DNA from: Prunus persica
Lineage: Eukaryota > Streptophyta > Magnoliopsida > Rosales > Rosaceae
Length of the DNA: 64,000 bases
Assembly (NCBI RefSeq): GCF_000346465.2
Contig: NC_034009.1
Coordinates: 9,983,401 to 10,047,400 of the forward strand
Direction: 5' to 3'
A model generated the notes under the pieces. The model did not search any database, was not told where the DNA came from, and saw only the letters and a program-made list of their open reading frames with translations. The first letter of the stretch is position 1. Each line of letters opens with the position of its first letter. Below are positions 33,201 through 44,265 of this stretch, one piece after another. Both the position numbers and the translations under genes were made by a program.

Positions 33201-34722
33201 TACAGATATAATGTATGAACCTATTTAGATAAGATAGATAAATGAAAAGCAAAAGAGTTCTACGCCTAACAAAAGAAAGTGAAAAGATAAAAGTAGTTTT
33301 GTTACCCTTAAGAACTAGTGAGAATATTAGAAAAAAGAATCCAGTAGATTAAAACCAAACAACACACAACATTACCGTGATTACTTTGACAGTAAAAAAC
33401 CCATCAAGTATCAAAATATACCAAAGTGGTACATAACCAGATAAGAAGAACAAAGCACAAGGATTTATATTTATGGTAATAACATGGTTGTCCAACATTG
33501 AGAATATATGTATATACAAAAAACCGAATGAGATAAGAAAATAAGACAGAGGAACATACCTGATTTTACCATTGCAAGTAGACACAAAGGAAAGTATAAA
33601 TCAATCAACAGACCAAATCCAAGAAATAAAAGATGTCAGATGTCAGAACAAAGGAAAGCAGCCAGAAATTCCATCCATAAGAAAGATTAATCAGTGAGAA
33701 GAGCATGCAAGAAACCATCTCTAGAATACAGACCCTTTGCTCGAAATCATGAAGAGAAAGACTAACACAAAAGCAAGTACGCCTCAGATAAAACAGATTA
33801 CACAAAAGACTAGTAAGCCAAAAAACCACAACCCTCCATTAATAACCGAAAACCAGAGCCAATTTAGGACTGGTTGAAGCAAAAACCAAGATCCATTCCA
33901 AAATAAAGTCTGGACTAGATCTGGAAAAGTACAATTGTTTCCCCATCTACCAATACATAAAAGCCAGACAAACGAACTATTAATTGTATATCTAAGTAGG
34001 GTAGGTAACGGAGAAGGGCAAGAAGAACTAACAAAATACCAACAATTGAAAAGTACAAGGTGGAATAATTTGAGAGAAAACCTAGTGCTTGAACTGAAAT
34101 TAAATTTTATATTTCAAATTCAAATTCAAAAATATTATAAAAGAAAAACTCATGACTAGGTACATAAACTTCCTACTTCTTAGCCATTTGAGCTAAACTT
34201 CAGTTCATCGATACAAAGTCCAGTTGGAAATACTTCATAATCCCTTGAAATAAATAAATTGTAAGTAAATAGATAAAAACTTGAAAGAAAAACAAAATCA
34301 ATGCCAAGTTTTGTTGCACAAATACTGGAGAGTTAGGTTGCAAGACTAAAGAAAGCATTCCAACTTTACAATAAACAGAGGTTACAGAATACATCTGCGG
34401 AGCACAGAAGATGTATAAACATGTAGCACATATGCCTTTCATGATTCAATTTCAAAGGATATGCTTTGCATGTAAATTCTCTTATATATTACAGGTGATT
34501 TAGACAGAGGGAATGCAAAACCTAAAGAATGATCTAAAATGGTCTACTTCTCAGAAGATCTACAAACATATACGCTTATATAGATATCCAAAATTACAAA
34601 TGAAATGAGCTTTAACATCAAATTAATTATATATTATGACTCATAAAAACACCCACTTTTGCTTGCTTGGGTTGAGTATTGCATATAACTTTTGGTTCAT
34701 TTTGGAGAAACATTGGAAATGT
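33201..34722. other. Intergenic DNA, possibly LINE 5' part, and PSB33 3' flank
   Basis: The minus strand to ~33,900 may be the 5' part of the same LINE (no intact frame). 33,900-34,700 is AT-rich; its last few hundred bases are likely 3' untranslated sequence of the PSB33-like gene. No other gene recognised. Confidence 0.4.
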
Positions 34723-35836
34723 TTACTGCAAAGCATTTGATACAGAGTAAATAAAGTCCAAGAAGCCAGTTCCCTTGAGAAGACCTTTACCAGTCAAGAG
34801 TTCAAAATCTAACAACAATAGGAACCCAATCACAGCTGCCTTCCCATTTATGATTTCGTTCCTCGCGGTGAAACCAAACGCCACATCTAGACCGTCATCA
34901 ACCACCATTTTCACCTGAATTAACAATTTAGCACGTCACCACGAATTGAGCAAATCATCGTCAGCAAATCACAGTTTGACACATGCACAAAGCCAAGCCA
35001 CGTACATTTTTTCAATGTCTAGTTTCTTAAAGAACAAGAAAAGAAAAAGAAAAATACCTCATCCACATTGACATCAGTAGCTGTAAAACCCGGTTGAGCC
35101 TTGCCACTGAAGACAATTTCGGCAGCTGCATCAGATTGGAGTGAAGCAGCACCGAGGCTGATGTAAATGTTTTGGTCATCAGTTTTGACAGGGTAGACGT
35201 AAAGCGTCCTCAAAGCGGGTGTGAGGACTCGGAGCACTGGGTTTTTGGGATACCACTCCTTAATGGATCCGTTGCGCAGATCAAATGTGCTATCAGTTGA
35301 TGGGCAAACTATACACCCATCCTGCAATGCAACCAGTATCAATAAGTTAACAAACAATTAGGATTAGGAACAAATTAATTAACTGAATTAAAAGTAATTA
35401 ATTGGCTTGCCTGGGTGAGCTTGGCGTTGAGAAGGCCTTCGCTATAAGCCCCTTCAGCAGGGGAGCGATTCTCAATAGCAAAGACCTGATCTTTATACCA
35501 CAGCAAGAGTATGGCTTCCCCATCTTGAATTATGACGCGCCGCTCCCCCCTTGGCAGCGCGGCCAGTGGCACTACCGGTACCCAATTCTCCCCGCCGCCG
35601 CCGCCAGACGCCGACGACGACCCGTCTGCCACCGACACCTCCATCGCTTGGCACCTCGTCGTCATTCTCCGACGAGGCACAGAGTGGTAATTTCGTGCAT
35701 TAACACCGTGGTAAGAATTATGCGGCAGTATCTGTTTCTGGGGGCTTAGTAGAGGGCGGGATGCAGCAGGTGTAGGATGAGTAGTAAGATGGTAATTTGG
35801 GGGCAATGCGGGGGCGAAGGGTGAAGTAGAGGCCAT
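34723..35836 (-). CDS. PSB33: Chloroplast Rieske-fold photosystem protein, PSB33/LIL8-like
   Basis: Exons are 35,836-35,411, 35,321-35,058 and 34,914-34,723, all joined in phase 0, giving 293 residues; the Arabidopsis protein (At1g71500) is about the same length. The first ~65 residues are rich in Ser, Pro and Arg with no acid cluster, as in a chloroplast transit peptide. A Gly-rich linker and a Rieske-like fold follow (NWVPVVPLAALPRGERRVII ... DGCIVCPSTDSTFDLRNGSI). Near the C-terminus is a membrane segment (AAVIGFLLLLDFELLTGKG) as in light-harvesting-like proteins. PSB33 supports photosystem II organisation in thylakoids (family knowledge). The usual Cys-His pairs of a 2Fe-2S site are not present. 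Intron 1 has a GC donor (CAG|GCAAGC) and a normal AG acceptor; intron 2 is GT-AG. Confidence 0.88.
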
Positions 35837-36716
35837 GGAAGAGTGTTTGGGTGGTGTTGGATAGACAAAAGAGTAAGGGAGGGGAGGAGAGAAAGTGAAG
35901 GGTTCGTGTATTGGATAAGGAGTAGGGATGCTCGCTGCTATTCACACAGTCGCTCAAAAGTCACTGTGATCAAAGTTGGCCACGTTGTCATTTAACAGAG
36001 CATTACACGTGTGACATTAATAGAGGACTTAGGGAAAGTTACAAAGATATGCCAAGTTTCTTTTAGTTATAAAGATTGAATTCAAATAAATACACACTCC
36101 TCATAGCTTAACACAAAGACAGCTTTGGCTTGATATAAAAAACGAAGCAAAACAGTAAAATCAAGAAACTCAAATGATTTTCCTTCCCCACCCTTCCCTC
36201 CTACTCTCCCCTCTCCCCTCCTCTCTTTCTCCACCCTAACCCTTCCCCTCCCCTCCACCCCTCCTCTCCCCCTCGTTCCTTCCTTCTCTCTTGGGGTTGT
36301 TTACATATACTCTTTGTGAGTTGGATGTTTGTTTGTAGTCTAGTGACTCTAGTCTATACTTGTACTTTCTACTTATGAGAGTTTAAAAGTTGTAGTTGTA
36401 TTGATAGTTTTAGGCACTACGGTTCATGTTTGGCATGTTCAAACTTGCCGCTTTTATACCGAAATTTCTTTAGCCTTATAAGACTATTAGTGGAGATACA
36501 CTTTATACACTTGTTGTTGCCAATGTGTTTCTACGTATCTGGATTAACCTTGCTTTAGGCACTATTGCATAGCCAAATCCAACTTTTGAAATTTTTTTTT
36601 AATACCTAAATAACCCAATGGATTTCAAATCCTTAAAAGAAAAAGGAAAAAAAAAAAGGTAGCCCATGTACTCCAACTAGCCTTTTGTATATTATTTTAT
36701 TGAATTTTGGTGTCCA
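35837..36716. promoter_or_regulatory. Upstream region of the PSB33-like gene
   Basis: Starts at the ATG (complement of 35,834-35,836). The nearest ~120 bases are C/T-rich on the minus strand, as in plant leaders. A CT-rich tract follows at 36,180-36,290. No gene otherwise. Confidence 0.4.
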
Positions 36717-37218
36717 TAATTTGCAGGGTTATTTATTTAAATGGTCCTCAAACTTATACTCTAGTTGCATTTTGGTACCTCAACTAAATTATTTGTTCAA
36801 ATGATCCACCAACTCTTTATTAATCGATGCACTGGTCCTACCATTACATTTTCTTTTAAATTTAGTCATGTGAGTAGCACATGTTACATTTGTGAGGGTA
36901 AATAAGACTTTTGACAACTAAAAAAATTAAAATATATGATTAAAAATTAATAAAAAATTCTTTATTTTTAAAATTAATAAAACAACAAAAAGTAACCCAC
37001 AAAATAAAATAAAATACACCAGCCCACCCAACCCCACTCCCATCTCATCAACCCAACCCCTATATTTGACGGCAATATTGACAGAATGTAATGGTAGGAC
37101 CAAAGTCCCGATTAATGAAGAGTAGGTGGACCATTTTAATGAATAATTTAGTTGAAGGACCAAAATGCAACTCAAGTATGAGTTTAAGGACCATTTGAGT
37201 AAATAACCCTAATTTGCA
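36717..37218. mobile_element. Mutator-like long-TIR element with perfect 9-bp target duplication
   Basis: TAATTTGCA at 36,717-36,725 and 37,210-37,218 flanks a 484-bp element. Its ends are long inverted repeats (GGGTTATTTATTTAAATGGTCC; complement at right GGGTTATTTACTCAAATGGTCC). A 9-bp duplication is the mark of Mutator-like elements. There is no transposase frame. Sister elements lie at 58.5-59.1 and 59.1-59.5 kb. Confidence 0.85.
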
Positions 37219-37944
37219 TTATCCATATATCCTTTATAAGGAGGCACAAGTGGGCTCTATTTTTTCATTTGGGTCATTTTGATCTAGGCTCTTTGTAGCC
37301 TCTAGTGGATTATATTGGGTCTTGGGCATTAGGGTTTTCATTTAGAACTTCGACCCCTTTATTCAGATTCCAAGAGTATCAATGTTTGTTAACAGGGTCT
37401 AGTCTAGTGGATAAGGACCTTGATTTGCAAATTAGAGATCTCAAGTCGGAACTCCCATGACATCTTGGTTGTGTGTGTACATGTGAGAAACCCCCTCCCT
37501 TTAGTTTAGACTGTCGCTTGTACTTTAAAAAAAAGAGTATTATTGTTTGAGTAGCTTTCATTTAGGTACTCATATCCTCCCATGATTGCCTATATCCCAT
37601 TTTTTTCAATTGATGAATAGCGATGTGTGTATATGTATGTCGGTTGTTGTCTGTGGGTTGGAATCTATTAAGGTGGTCGTAACTTGCAAGCAGTCTGACA
37701 GTTAGCCTTAGTCAAAATATCATAAATAAAAAGTAGATTTTGTTGAATTTTCAATAAAAAAATTTCCAATTGGAAAAATTGGCCTAAAAGTTAGCCCCTG
37801 TCATTTCTTATTCATGGATATGTGCCTGTGCGGTTACTGTGTTTTCTCTTTATATTAATCTTTTTTGGGTATTTTTATTAGCTCTTGTGACTTATGGTCT
37901 TTGTGTCAAATTTATGAATATAATTATAGCTTTTCTCTATAGTT
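37219..37944. other. Intergenic DNA with a possible SINE
   Basis: 37,395-37,530 has GTCTAGTGGATAAGGACC and later CAAGTCGGAACTCC, which resemble degenerate pol III boxes, then an A-rich end (TTTAAAAAAAAG). No gene is seen. Confidence 0.35.
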
Positions 37945-38095
37945 TTACTTGTAGGCATCAAGGTTGCCTCAAATGGTACTTCTCAAGAACCTTGAGCAAA
38001 CCAAAAGACCATTTCTCGAATTATGCGTGTCCTTCTTATCATTCCAATTTTATCGAATCTTTACTTTATATTAGGTAAAGAAAAGATTGAAATTT
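37945..38095 (-). pseudogene. Fossil 3' end of a divergent PR-10 gene
   Basis: On the minus strand a last-helix segment (CTCAAGGTTCTTGAGAAGTA) is followed, after a frame slip, by GATGCCTACAAGTAA. The wording differs from the intact genes (KVLEKY rather than KLIENY), so it comes from another branch. Related scraps are at 3.2, 17.5 and 51.5 kb. Confidence 0.65.
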
Positions 38096-38372
38096 ACGAA
38101 ACTGGAGAAAATAAATACTGCAGACTAAATTTAGATCTAGAAAGACTACCATGAAATGATAAATATAATGATAAATATAAAATTCATGTTTTATTTATTG
38201 ATATTGAAATCGAATACAGCATTATTCGCTAATCATGACTCCAAAGTGTAAGCCAAAGGCCTAATTTGGTATGATACAAAAGAAAAAACTGAAAGCCACA
38301 CCGCTCAATAAACAGAGAAAGCAGGGCACATGTTGTTGCCCCTATAGCATGCAGTATATATATGTATATATT
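38096..38372 (-). other. 3' UTR of the rearranged PR-10 pseudogene
   Basis: Antisense AATAAA-type and 3' UTR phrases (e.g. CTAATCATGACTCCAAAGTG) resemble those after D' (39,870-39,895). Confidence 0.5.
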
Positions 38373-38702
38373 TTAGTTGTAGGCATCGGGGTTGGCCACA
38401 AGATAGGTCTCAATAATCTTGAACAAAGCATGGACCTTCTCTTTGCCGGCCTTAACATGCTCTTCCTTGATCTCAACATCACCTTTGGTGTGGTAGCTGC
38501 GGGTGTTCTTTATGATGGAACCTCCATCTGCACTGCAGAATGCAGATGCCACCAACTTAATCTCGTAAGAGATTTTCTCTATTTTGTCTGAAAGACAGAC
38601 AATATAGGTGGAAAGTAAACAAACATTCCCCAAAGTTAGTCTTGTTGATGGTTCCAACTCCTCCATCTCCTTCAACAATTTCAGCACTTTTAACTGCTTG
38701 TG
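38373..38702 (-). pseudogene. PR-10 pseudogene with internal deletion
   Basis: Minus strand: the 3' part of exon 2 (from ...[17 protein letters not shown] to NPDAYN, stop at 38,373-38,375) is intact in frame but has a 12-base insertion (an extra FCSA at the ASADGG loop) and an Arg in NTRSYH. Exon 2's first ~30 codons and most of the intron are deleted: the join falls at a shared AGAGACAGACAAT-like phrase and leads straight into exon 1's last ~20 codons (38,628-38,700). The rest of exon 1 and the promoter are replaced by foreign sequence. The closest intact relative is gene C. Confidence 0.85.
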
Positions 38703-39003
38703 AATGGGACTATGCAGAGGGGACCTTGCACTCAAAGATTGCCACACCTGTTTCAACGACTCTGTTTCCATTCTCTTGCAATGCAGAATTGCACTAATCA
38801 GAAGGGAACAGCGCTGTACGATTCCATACTCGAACATGTCAATTTTCAATGTCGATGAAGACGAGCCTGCTAAGTTTGTGCCGAGCCGAAATGGGCTGAA
38901 GAGAGTTAACAGAGTTAAAATAATGTTACGTGGTGTGCCATATGTCACAAAACTAAGGAGGAAACAAGCGGCACAAGGGATTTGGAAACAGGAAAATAAA
39001 GCC
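38703..39003 (+). pseudogene. DUF26 / Gnk2-type cysteine-rich gene fragment
   Basis: On the plus strand [19 protein letters not shown] shows the C-X8-C-X2-C spacing of the DUF26 (stress-antifungal) domain of cysteine-rich receptor-like kinases and secreted relatives. [11 protein letters not shown] further on resembles the end of that domain. It is a fragment with no start, signal peptide or second domain. It sits exactly where the 5' part of the PR-10 pseudogene should be and runs opposite to it. Confidence 0.5.
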
Positions 39004-40029
39004 TCCCGTAGAAGTTGATTTGAAAAATTCAACTTATTCCAACTGGTGTGCTAACTTAATAATATAATAATTGGCCAAGAAAACTTAATAATATCTTGAT
39101 TTCTAACAGGATGTTCTAAATGCCAAGCGATAATCTTGAATGCACATGGAATGTCCAAAATCTAATGGAAAGTTCCAAAGTACATGTGCAAGGAATATAT
39201 TCAGAGTTCTAATTTCCAAAATACATCTAATGTTATTATTCACAGTTTTGGGCATAAAAGACAAGCATGAAATTTGGTGGGACTGTTTGCATCATTAGAT
39301 GCTTCAAAGTTACAAATCATATTTTGGATAATTAACACAGTGGGATAGAAAGGACGAAACAATATTTTTGTTAGAGCTGCCATGCTTCAACTCTGCCTTC
39401 TGTTCTGTATCTTCTGCTTCAAAATGTCCATTAATTATAATTTTTTACTTCACTTAAGGATCCAATCCAACTGTAACATGTCTTCCAATTTAAACTTTCC
39501 ATGGCTTCTCTTTTCAAGTAATTTATTTTACCAAACTGCTCTAATCAAGTTGAAGTCAAAGTTTACTCACTTTATATTTCTTTTTATTAAGTCATGTCTA
39601 TTTCAAAACTGTTAAGTTGAGACCATAGTCCAAACGTGGGTTAGACCGGTTGATCAAGGCGATGTGTCTATTCCTTTGTATCCGAGTTCGTTTTCTCTCT
39701 TCAAAAATTAGGCTAGTTTAGAATACGGTTGTCAAAACAACAAAATTGAGAAGATTGAAATTCACGGAATTGAAGAAAGAAGATACTGCAGACCAAATTT
39801 GCAGAGACTACCATGAAATGATTTATAGAAAATTTATGTTTTATTTATTGAAATTGAAATCGAATACAACATACTCTTTAATCATGACTCCAAAGTGAAA
39901 GTCAAAGACCTACTTTGGTATGATAACAAATAAAAATAAAATGAAAGGCCACACACACTGCTCAATAAACAGAGAAAGTAGGACACAAGTTGTTGCCCCT
40001 AGAGCATGCAGTATATTTCATTTAAGGTT
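39004..40029. other. Duplicated PR-10 flanking DNA and gene D' 3' flank
   Basis: 39,003-39,130 resembles the PR-10 upstream region near 40,880-40,980 (GTTGATTTGAAAAATTCAAC ... CTAACTTAATAATAT). 39,360-39,600 resembles the block at 41.1-41.4 kb. 39,770-40,029 is the 3' UTR of D' on the minus strand. No gene. Confidence 0.5.
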
Positions 40030-40621
40030 TTAGTTGTAGGCATCTGGGTTGGCCACAAGGTAGTTCTCAATAAGCTTGAACAGACCAGTTGCCTTCTCTT
40101 TCCCAGCCTTAACATCCTCCTCCTTGATCTCAACATCACCTTTGGTGTGGTAGTTGCTGGTGCTCTTTATGACGGAACCTCCATCAGCAGATGCCACCAA
40201 CTTAATCTCATAACTGATTTTCTCAACCTTGTCTGAAAGAGCATCTCCTTCAACCAAAGTGTAGCTGTACACAAAGTTATCTTTGTCAAGCCCGTCGATC
40301 CGGTGCTTCACATAGCTGTAATGACTTCCTGTAAAAGGAGGATTATAATTAGAAATTAAGAGATTAATACTTTCAAGATTTATGTTATTAATTAGGCAAA
40401 CAAGTTAAACTTAGAAGAGGCAATGGCAGAAACCAACCTTCACCAAAGCTAATCTTCTTGATGGTTCCAACACCTCCATCTCCTTCAACAATTTCAGCAC
40501 TTTTCACTGATTGGGGAGCAATCTTGGGGATGAGGGTGTCAGCTTCAAGAACAAGGGCTTTGAACAATCTTGGTGGGGGGATGACTGAGGTGGACTCGTC
40601 TGAGTATGTGAAGACACCCAT
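40030..40621 (-). CDS. PR-10 / Bet v 1 family protein, gene D'
   Basis: Exon 1 is 40,621-40,438 and exon 2 is 40,328-40,030, with a 109-bp phase-1 intron identical to that of D; the product is 160 residues. It starts [20 protein letters not shown] and ends VANPDAYN. From the promoter through base 40,174 it mirrors D almost perfectly. From 40,173 on it follows H ([13 protein letters not shown], silent changes included). It is therefore a chimera, and the switch point marks the inner end of the large inverted repeat. The TATA box is at 40,727-40,734 on the complement. Confidence 0.95.
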
Positions 40622-42030
40622 GGTGATGATTTTAGAGCTTAGAAAATGATCAAAGAAAGATTGAGATGTGAGGAAGCTAAGAGAATGTTTGATATTGGTG
40701 TGAGGAAGTGTGAGCACCAGAGGTGGTATTTATAGGTAAATGGGGAAAGGCCAGATTTGTAAAATGGCTTTCATTAATAAAGGAATTTAGACAAGTTTAT
40801 AATTTTCCAATGGTTCTTGTCCATGTGAAAAGGAAAATATGATTTTCAATGAAATACAGCAATATTTTAGTCAAGGAAATAAAGCTTCCAGTAGATGTTG
40901 ATTTGAAAAATTCAACTATTCCAACAGGATGAGGGTGTGCTAACTTAATAATATCTTGATTTCTAACAGGATGTTCTAAAATTAACTTGTCTGTCTAACA
41001 AGCAGAGTCTATTCTGAATGCACATGGACTCTTTTCATGATCAAATTCAAAGAAGCATTGCAAGCAACTCATAACTAAAACAACTTAAGAAGGATTAGTT
41101 ACATCCTTTATCTCTTTTTGTTGACTAATCACATAGATATCTGCTTCAACTCTGCCTTGTGTATCATCATTAATTACATATTTTACCTCACTTAAGGATC
41201 CAACTGCAGAGATTATATAATAGTGTATTGTGATTGGCTCCCTATCCCTTTCCTAGACGTATCATGTCGTCTAATTTAGACTTTCCATGGCTTCTCTTTT
41301 CAAGTAATTTCCTTTACCAACCTTGCTGCTCTAATCAAGTTGAAGTCAAGTCTATACTTTATATTTCTTTTTCGTAAGTCAATGTCAAAATTGTAAAGTA
41401 AAGACCGCAATGTACACGTGGTTAAGCCGGTTGGTTCTGCCCTTTTCACTCGAGATGATACTCTTCTCATAAATTATAGTAGTTTAAATTTTAAAATAAT
41501 AATATTTATAAATAAAAAAAGTTGAGACCTTAGTTTGTTATATTTCGAAATTCTCTACCCTTTCCTTTGGTATTATAATTAAATGATTTTTGCTTTATTA
41601 ATTGAGATTGATCAAATACAATACTACAATTTATCATAACCCCAAATGCAAGCCAAAGACTGCTCTGGCTTGACAGAAGAAAAAAGAATGTGAAAAGGAC
41701 GTTAGATTTTTCAGTTGATTGAATGAGAATATTATTGAGTCAGCAAACTCAGCACACCAGAACATTCTATGAAAAAATTCCAGCTAGTTGTAATAAGTTG
41801 GAATTTTTAAAATCAACTTGTAGAGGTGGCTTTGTTTGACTAAAATATTCACATGGGAAACAACCACTGAACTTTATATCCATTGGGCTCACTTTACACA
41901 TCAGACTCTTCACCCTAAACCTATAAATACCACCTCCAGTGCTCATAGCTTCCAACATCAAGTAATACCTCGAATTTCATTCTTATTTTTTATCATTTCC
42001 TAAGCTCTTAAATCATCATCATCATCTATC
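40622..42030. promoter_or_regulatory. Divergent promoter region of PR-10 genes D' and C'
   Basis: TATA boxes are at 40,727-40,734 (minus, D') and 41,922-41,929 (plus, C'). It is the mirror image of 15,015-16,540. At 41,580-41,690 it keeps only the 3' UTR of the fossil PR-10 gene seen in the left arm. Confidence 0.75.
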
Positions 42031-42648
42031 ATGGGTGTCTTCACATACGCAACCGAGTTCACCTCAGTCGTTCCTCCTGCTAGGTTGTTCAAAGCCCTTG
42101 TTCTGGATGCTGACAACCTAGTCCCAAAGATTGCTCCACAAGCAATTAAAAGTGCTGAAATTGTTGAAGGAGATGGAGGTGTTGGAACCATCAAGAAGAC
42201 TAGCTTTGGTGAAGGTTTGTTTACTTCCCACCATTGTCTGTCTCTCTACTAATTAACTTGGTTTTCAAGTTAATATGTATCTTGAAAGCATTAGTGTAAT
42301 AATTTCTAAAAAGATTGACATTAACCATCCTGAAATTTTGAAATTACAGGAAGTGAATACAGCTACGTGAAGCACCAAGTTGACGCGCTTGACAAAGATA
42401 ACTTTGTGTACAACTACAGTTTGATTGAAGGAGATGCTCTTTCAGACAAAATAGAGAAAATCTCTTACGAGATTAAGTTGGTGGCATCTGCAGATGGAGG
42501 TTCAGTAATAAAGAACACCAGCAGCTACCACACCAAAGGTGATGTTGAGATCAAGGAAGAGCATGTTAAGGCCGGCAAAGAGAAGGCCCATGCTTTGTTC
42601 AAGATTATTGAGACCTATCTTGTGGCCAACCCTGATGCCTACAACTAA
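42031..42648 (+). CDS. PR-10 / Bet v 1 family protein, gene C'
   Basis: Exon 1 is 42,031-42,214 and exon 2 is 42,350-42,648, with a 135-bp phase-1 intron; the product is 160 residues, identical to gene C. It starts [20 protein letters not shown] and ends VANPDAYN. Differences from C lie outside the coding sequence. Short-read data could not tell the two genes' transcripts apart by coding sequence, but the 3' UTR differs slightly (GTGCAACAG after the stop here, GGGCAACAG in C). The TATA box is ~100 bases before the start. Confidence 0.95.
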
Positions 42649-43341
42649 AACCATCTATAGGTGCAACAGTCTTGTGTCCTGTTTTCTCTGTTTCTTCAGC
42701 AATGTGGCATTCAATTCTTTTTTCTTCTTTATCATTTGAATTGCACTTTTGGAGTTAAGATTGAAGAGTAATGTTGTACTTAATTTCAGTCCCAATAAAT
42801 AAATAAAACATAAATTTCAGTACTTCTGTTTTCCCCTTTTGAGTAATTGTTACCAACTAACAGTAAACTGTTTTTTTAATTCAAAACTAACAATGACTGA
42901 GGAAGGCTAAGATTTTAAGTGAATCAATTTTCTTGACAACATGACGCTGGTGCAGTCATATCTTCACTTAAACGTGAAAAACCCCCAAAAAATTTTTATA
43001 CTGAAATGCTTTAAAATGAGGCTGAGCACAAGGGCGGACTCGGGAAATTTTATAGGTTGGACTAATATCTTTTAATGGGAGATTTACCTTTTTTTTTTCT
43101 TTTTAAAAACATGTTTACATGGTTTTTTTGATAAGGGGTTTACATGGTTAATTGGCTATAGGCTATAGGTTTTTTTTTTTATATGCAAAGAAAATGAGTG
43201 GTAGCAACTATTCTTCAATTAATAATTTTTAAATTTTATGAGAGTACACATAGACGTAGGGAGTGTAGATACAATTGCACAATCACAAGCTACAAGCATT
43301 CAACAAAACCAAGAGACAACTAGACTATATAAAAGCAGACA

Positions 43342-43784
43342 TGGTTAAGCCAGTTGTCAAAATTGTAAAATAAGGATTTCTATGTAGGCTTATCTTTTGA
43401 GGTGCCATTTTTTGTGAAAATCCCACATAAAAAATCCACACTCCTATAAAGGTGTTTATAAACAAAGCCCTATGATGATTTGATAAGTGTGGTTAACATT
43501 GGAGAGTTGGGCTCATGGGCTTGGCTATAGGCTCGGCTTTGATTAATAATAATTATATCAATCAAAGACTAGGGCCTTGGGGCTCTTGGGATCGGGAGAA
43601 ATTTAATTAAGACACCTAAACGAAAATAAGTAATTTAATGGGATACTTTTTTTTCTTTTAAATATTTTTCCCCGATTTTCGTTTATCGATAAGAGTAGTT
43701 TAAGACACCCAGAGTAATTACCCGTACAAAAAATACACATATTTTTAACAAAAGTTTCAATAAGACACAAATTAACGTGTATAT
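43342..43784. repeat. Start of a three-fold direct-repeat block
   Basis: A phrase starting AAGGATTTCTATGTAGGC at 43,372 recurs at 44,514 and 47,139, each time followed by CTCCTATAAAGGTGTT and GTGTGGTTAA. It marks units 43,372-44,513, 44,514-47,138 and 47,139-~47,560. The block replaces whatever in the right arm matched 4-13.7 kb of the left arm. Confidence 0.75.
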
Positions 43785-44096
43785 AGTATAGCCATGCTCG
43801 GTTCATTTTAATTTTTTTGTAAAACTAGTATAGCCGGTCGGCTGTACTCGGTTTTTCTGAATTTTTTAAAATAGTATACCCGGGCGGCTATACTCGATTA
43901 TTCCCTAATTTTTTAAAAAAATAGTATAGCCGGGTGGCTATATCTATTTTGACACATGGACGTCTGATCGCAAGGGGGTCCACTTTTTTTACGTGTACAA
44001 GTAGTATAGCCGCACGGCTATACTCGATTTTTTTTTTCTTAAAAAATAGTATAGCAGACCGGCCATACTCGCTTTTTTCTTTTTTAAAAAAAAAAA

Positions 44097-44265
44097 TACC
44101 TCTCATGACAAAATATCGTGGGTAGAGGTCTATGCTGACAAAGGTTTGCCGGATTAGACACCTCCTGACGAAATTTGCCTATGTCGACGAAATATTGTCT
44201 GCAAAGATCTTCCAGCAAATTTCGCCGAGATAGACATTTGTCGACGAACTTTCGTACGCAGAGAT
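44097..44265. repeat. GACGAA / TTCGTC inverted-motif patch, copy 1
   Basis: Repeated GACGAAAT, GCCGGATTAGACA and GACGAACTTTCGT phrases form short inverted repeats. A cleaner copy is at 46,780-46,893. Confidence 0.65.

Larger units (their letters stand above)
40174..43341. repeat. Right arm of large inverted repeat (D'-C' segment)
   Basis: It is the reverse complement of 13,700-16,988 with few substitutions and one ~120-bp deletion near 41,665-41,690. The arms are ~23 kb apart. Confidence 0.9.

Noticed and set aside
33349..33829. Minus-strand frames of 74-78 codons with hydrophobic stretches
   Set aside because: Apparent membrane segments come from T-rich DNA. No start context, splice pattern or homology; probably LINE 5' region.
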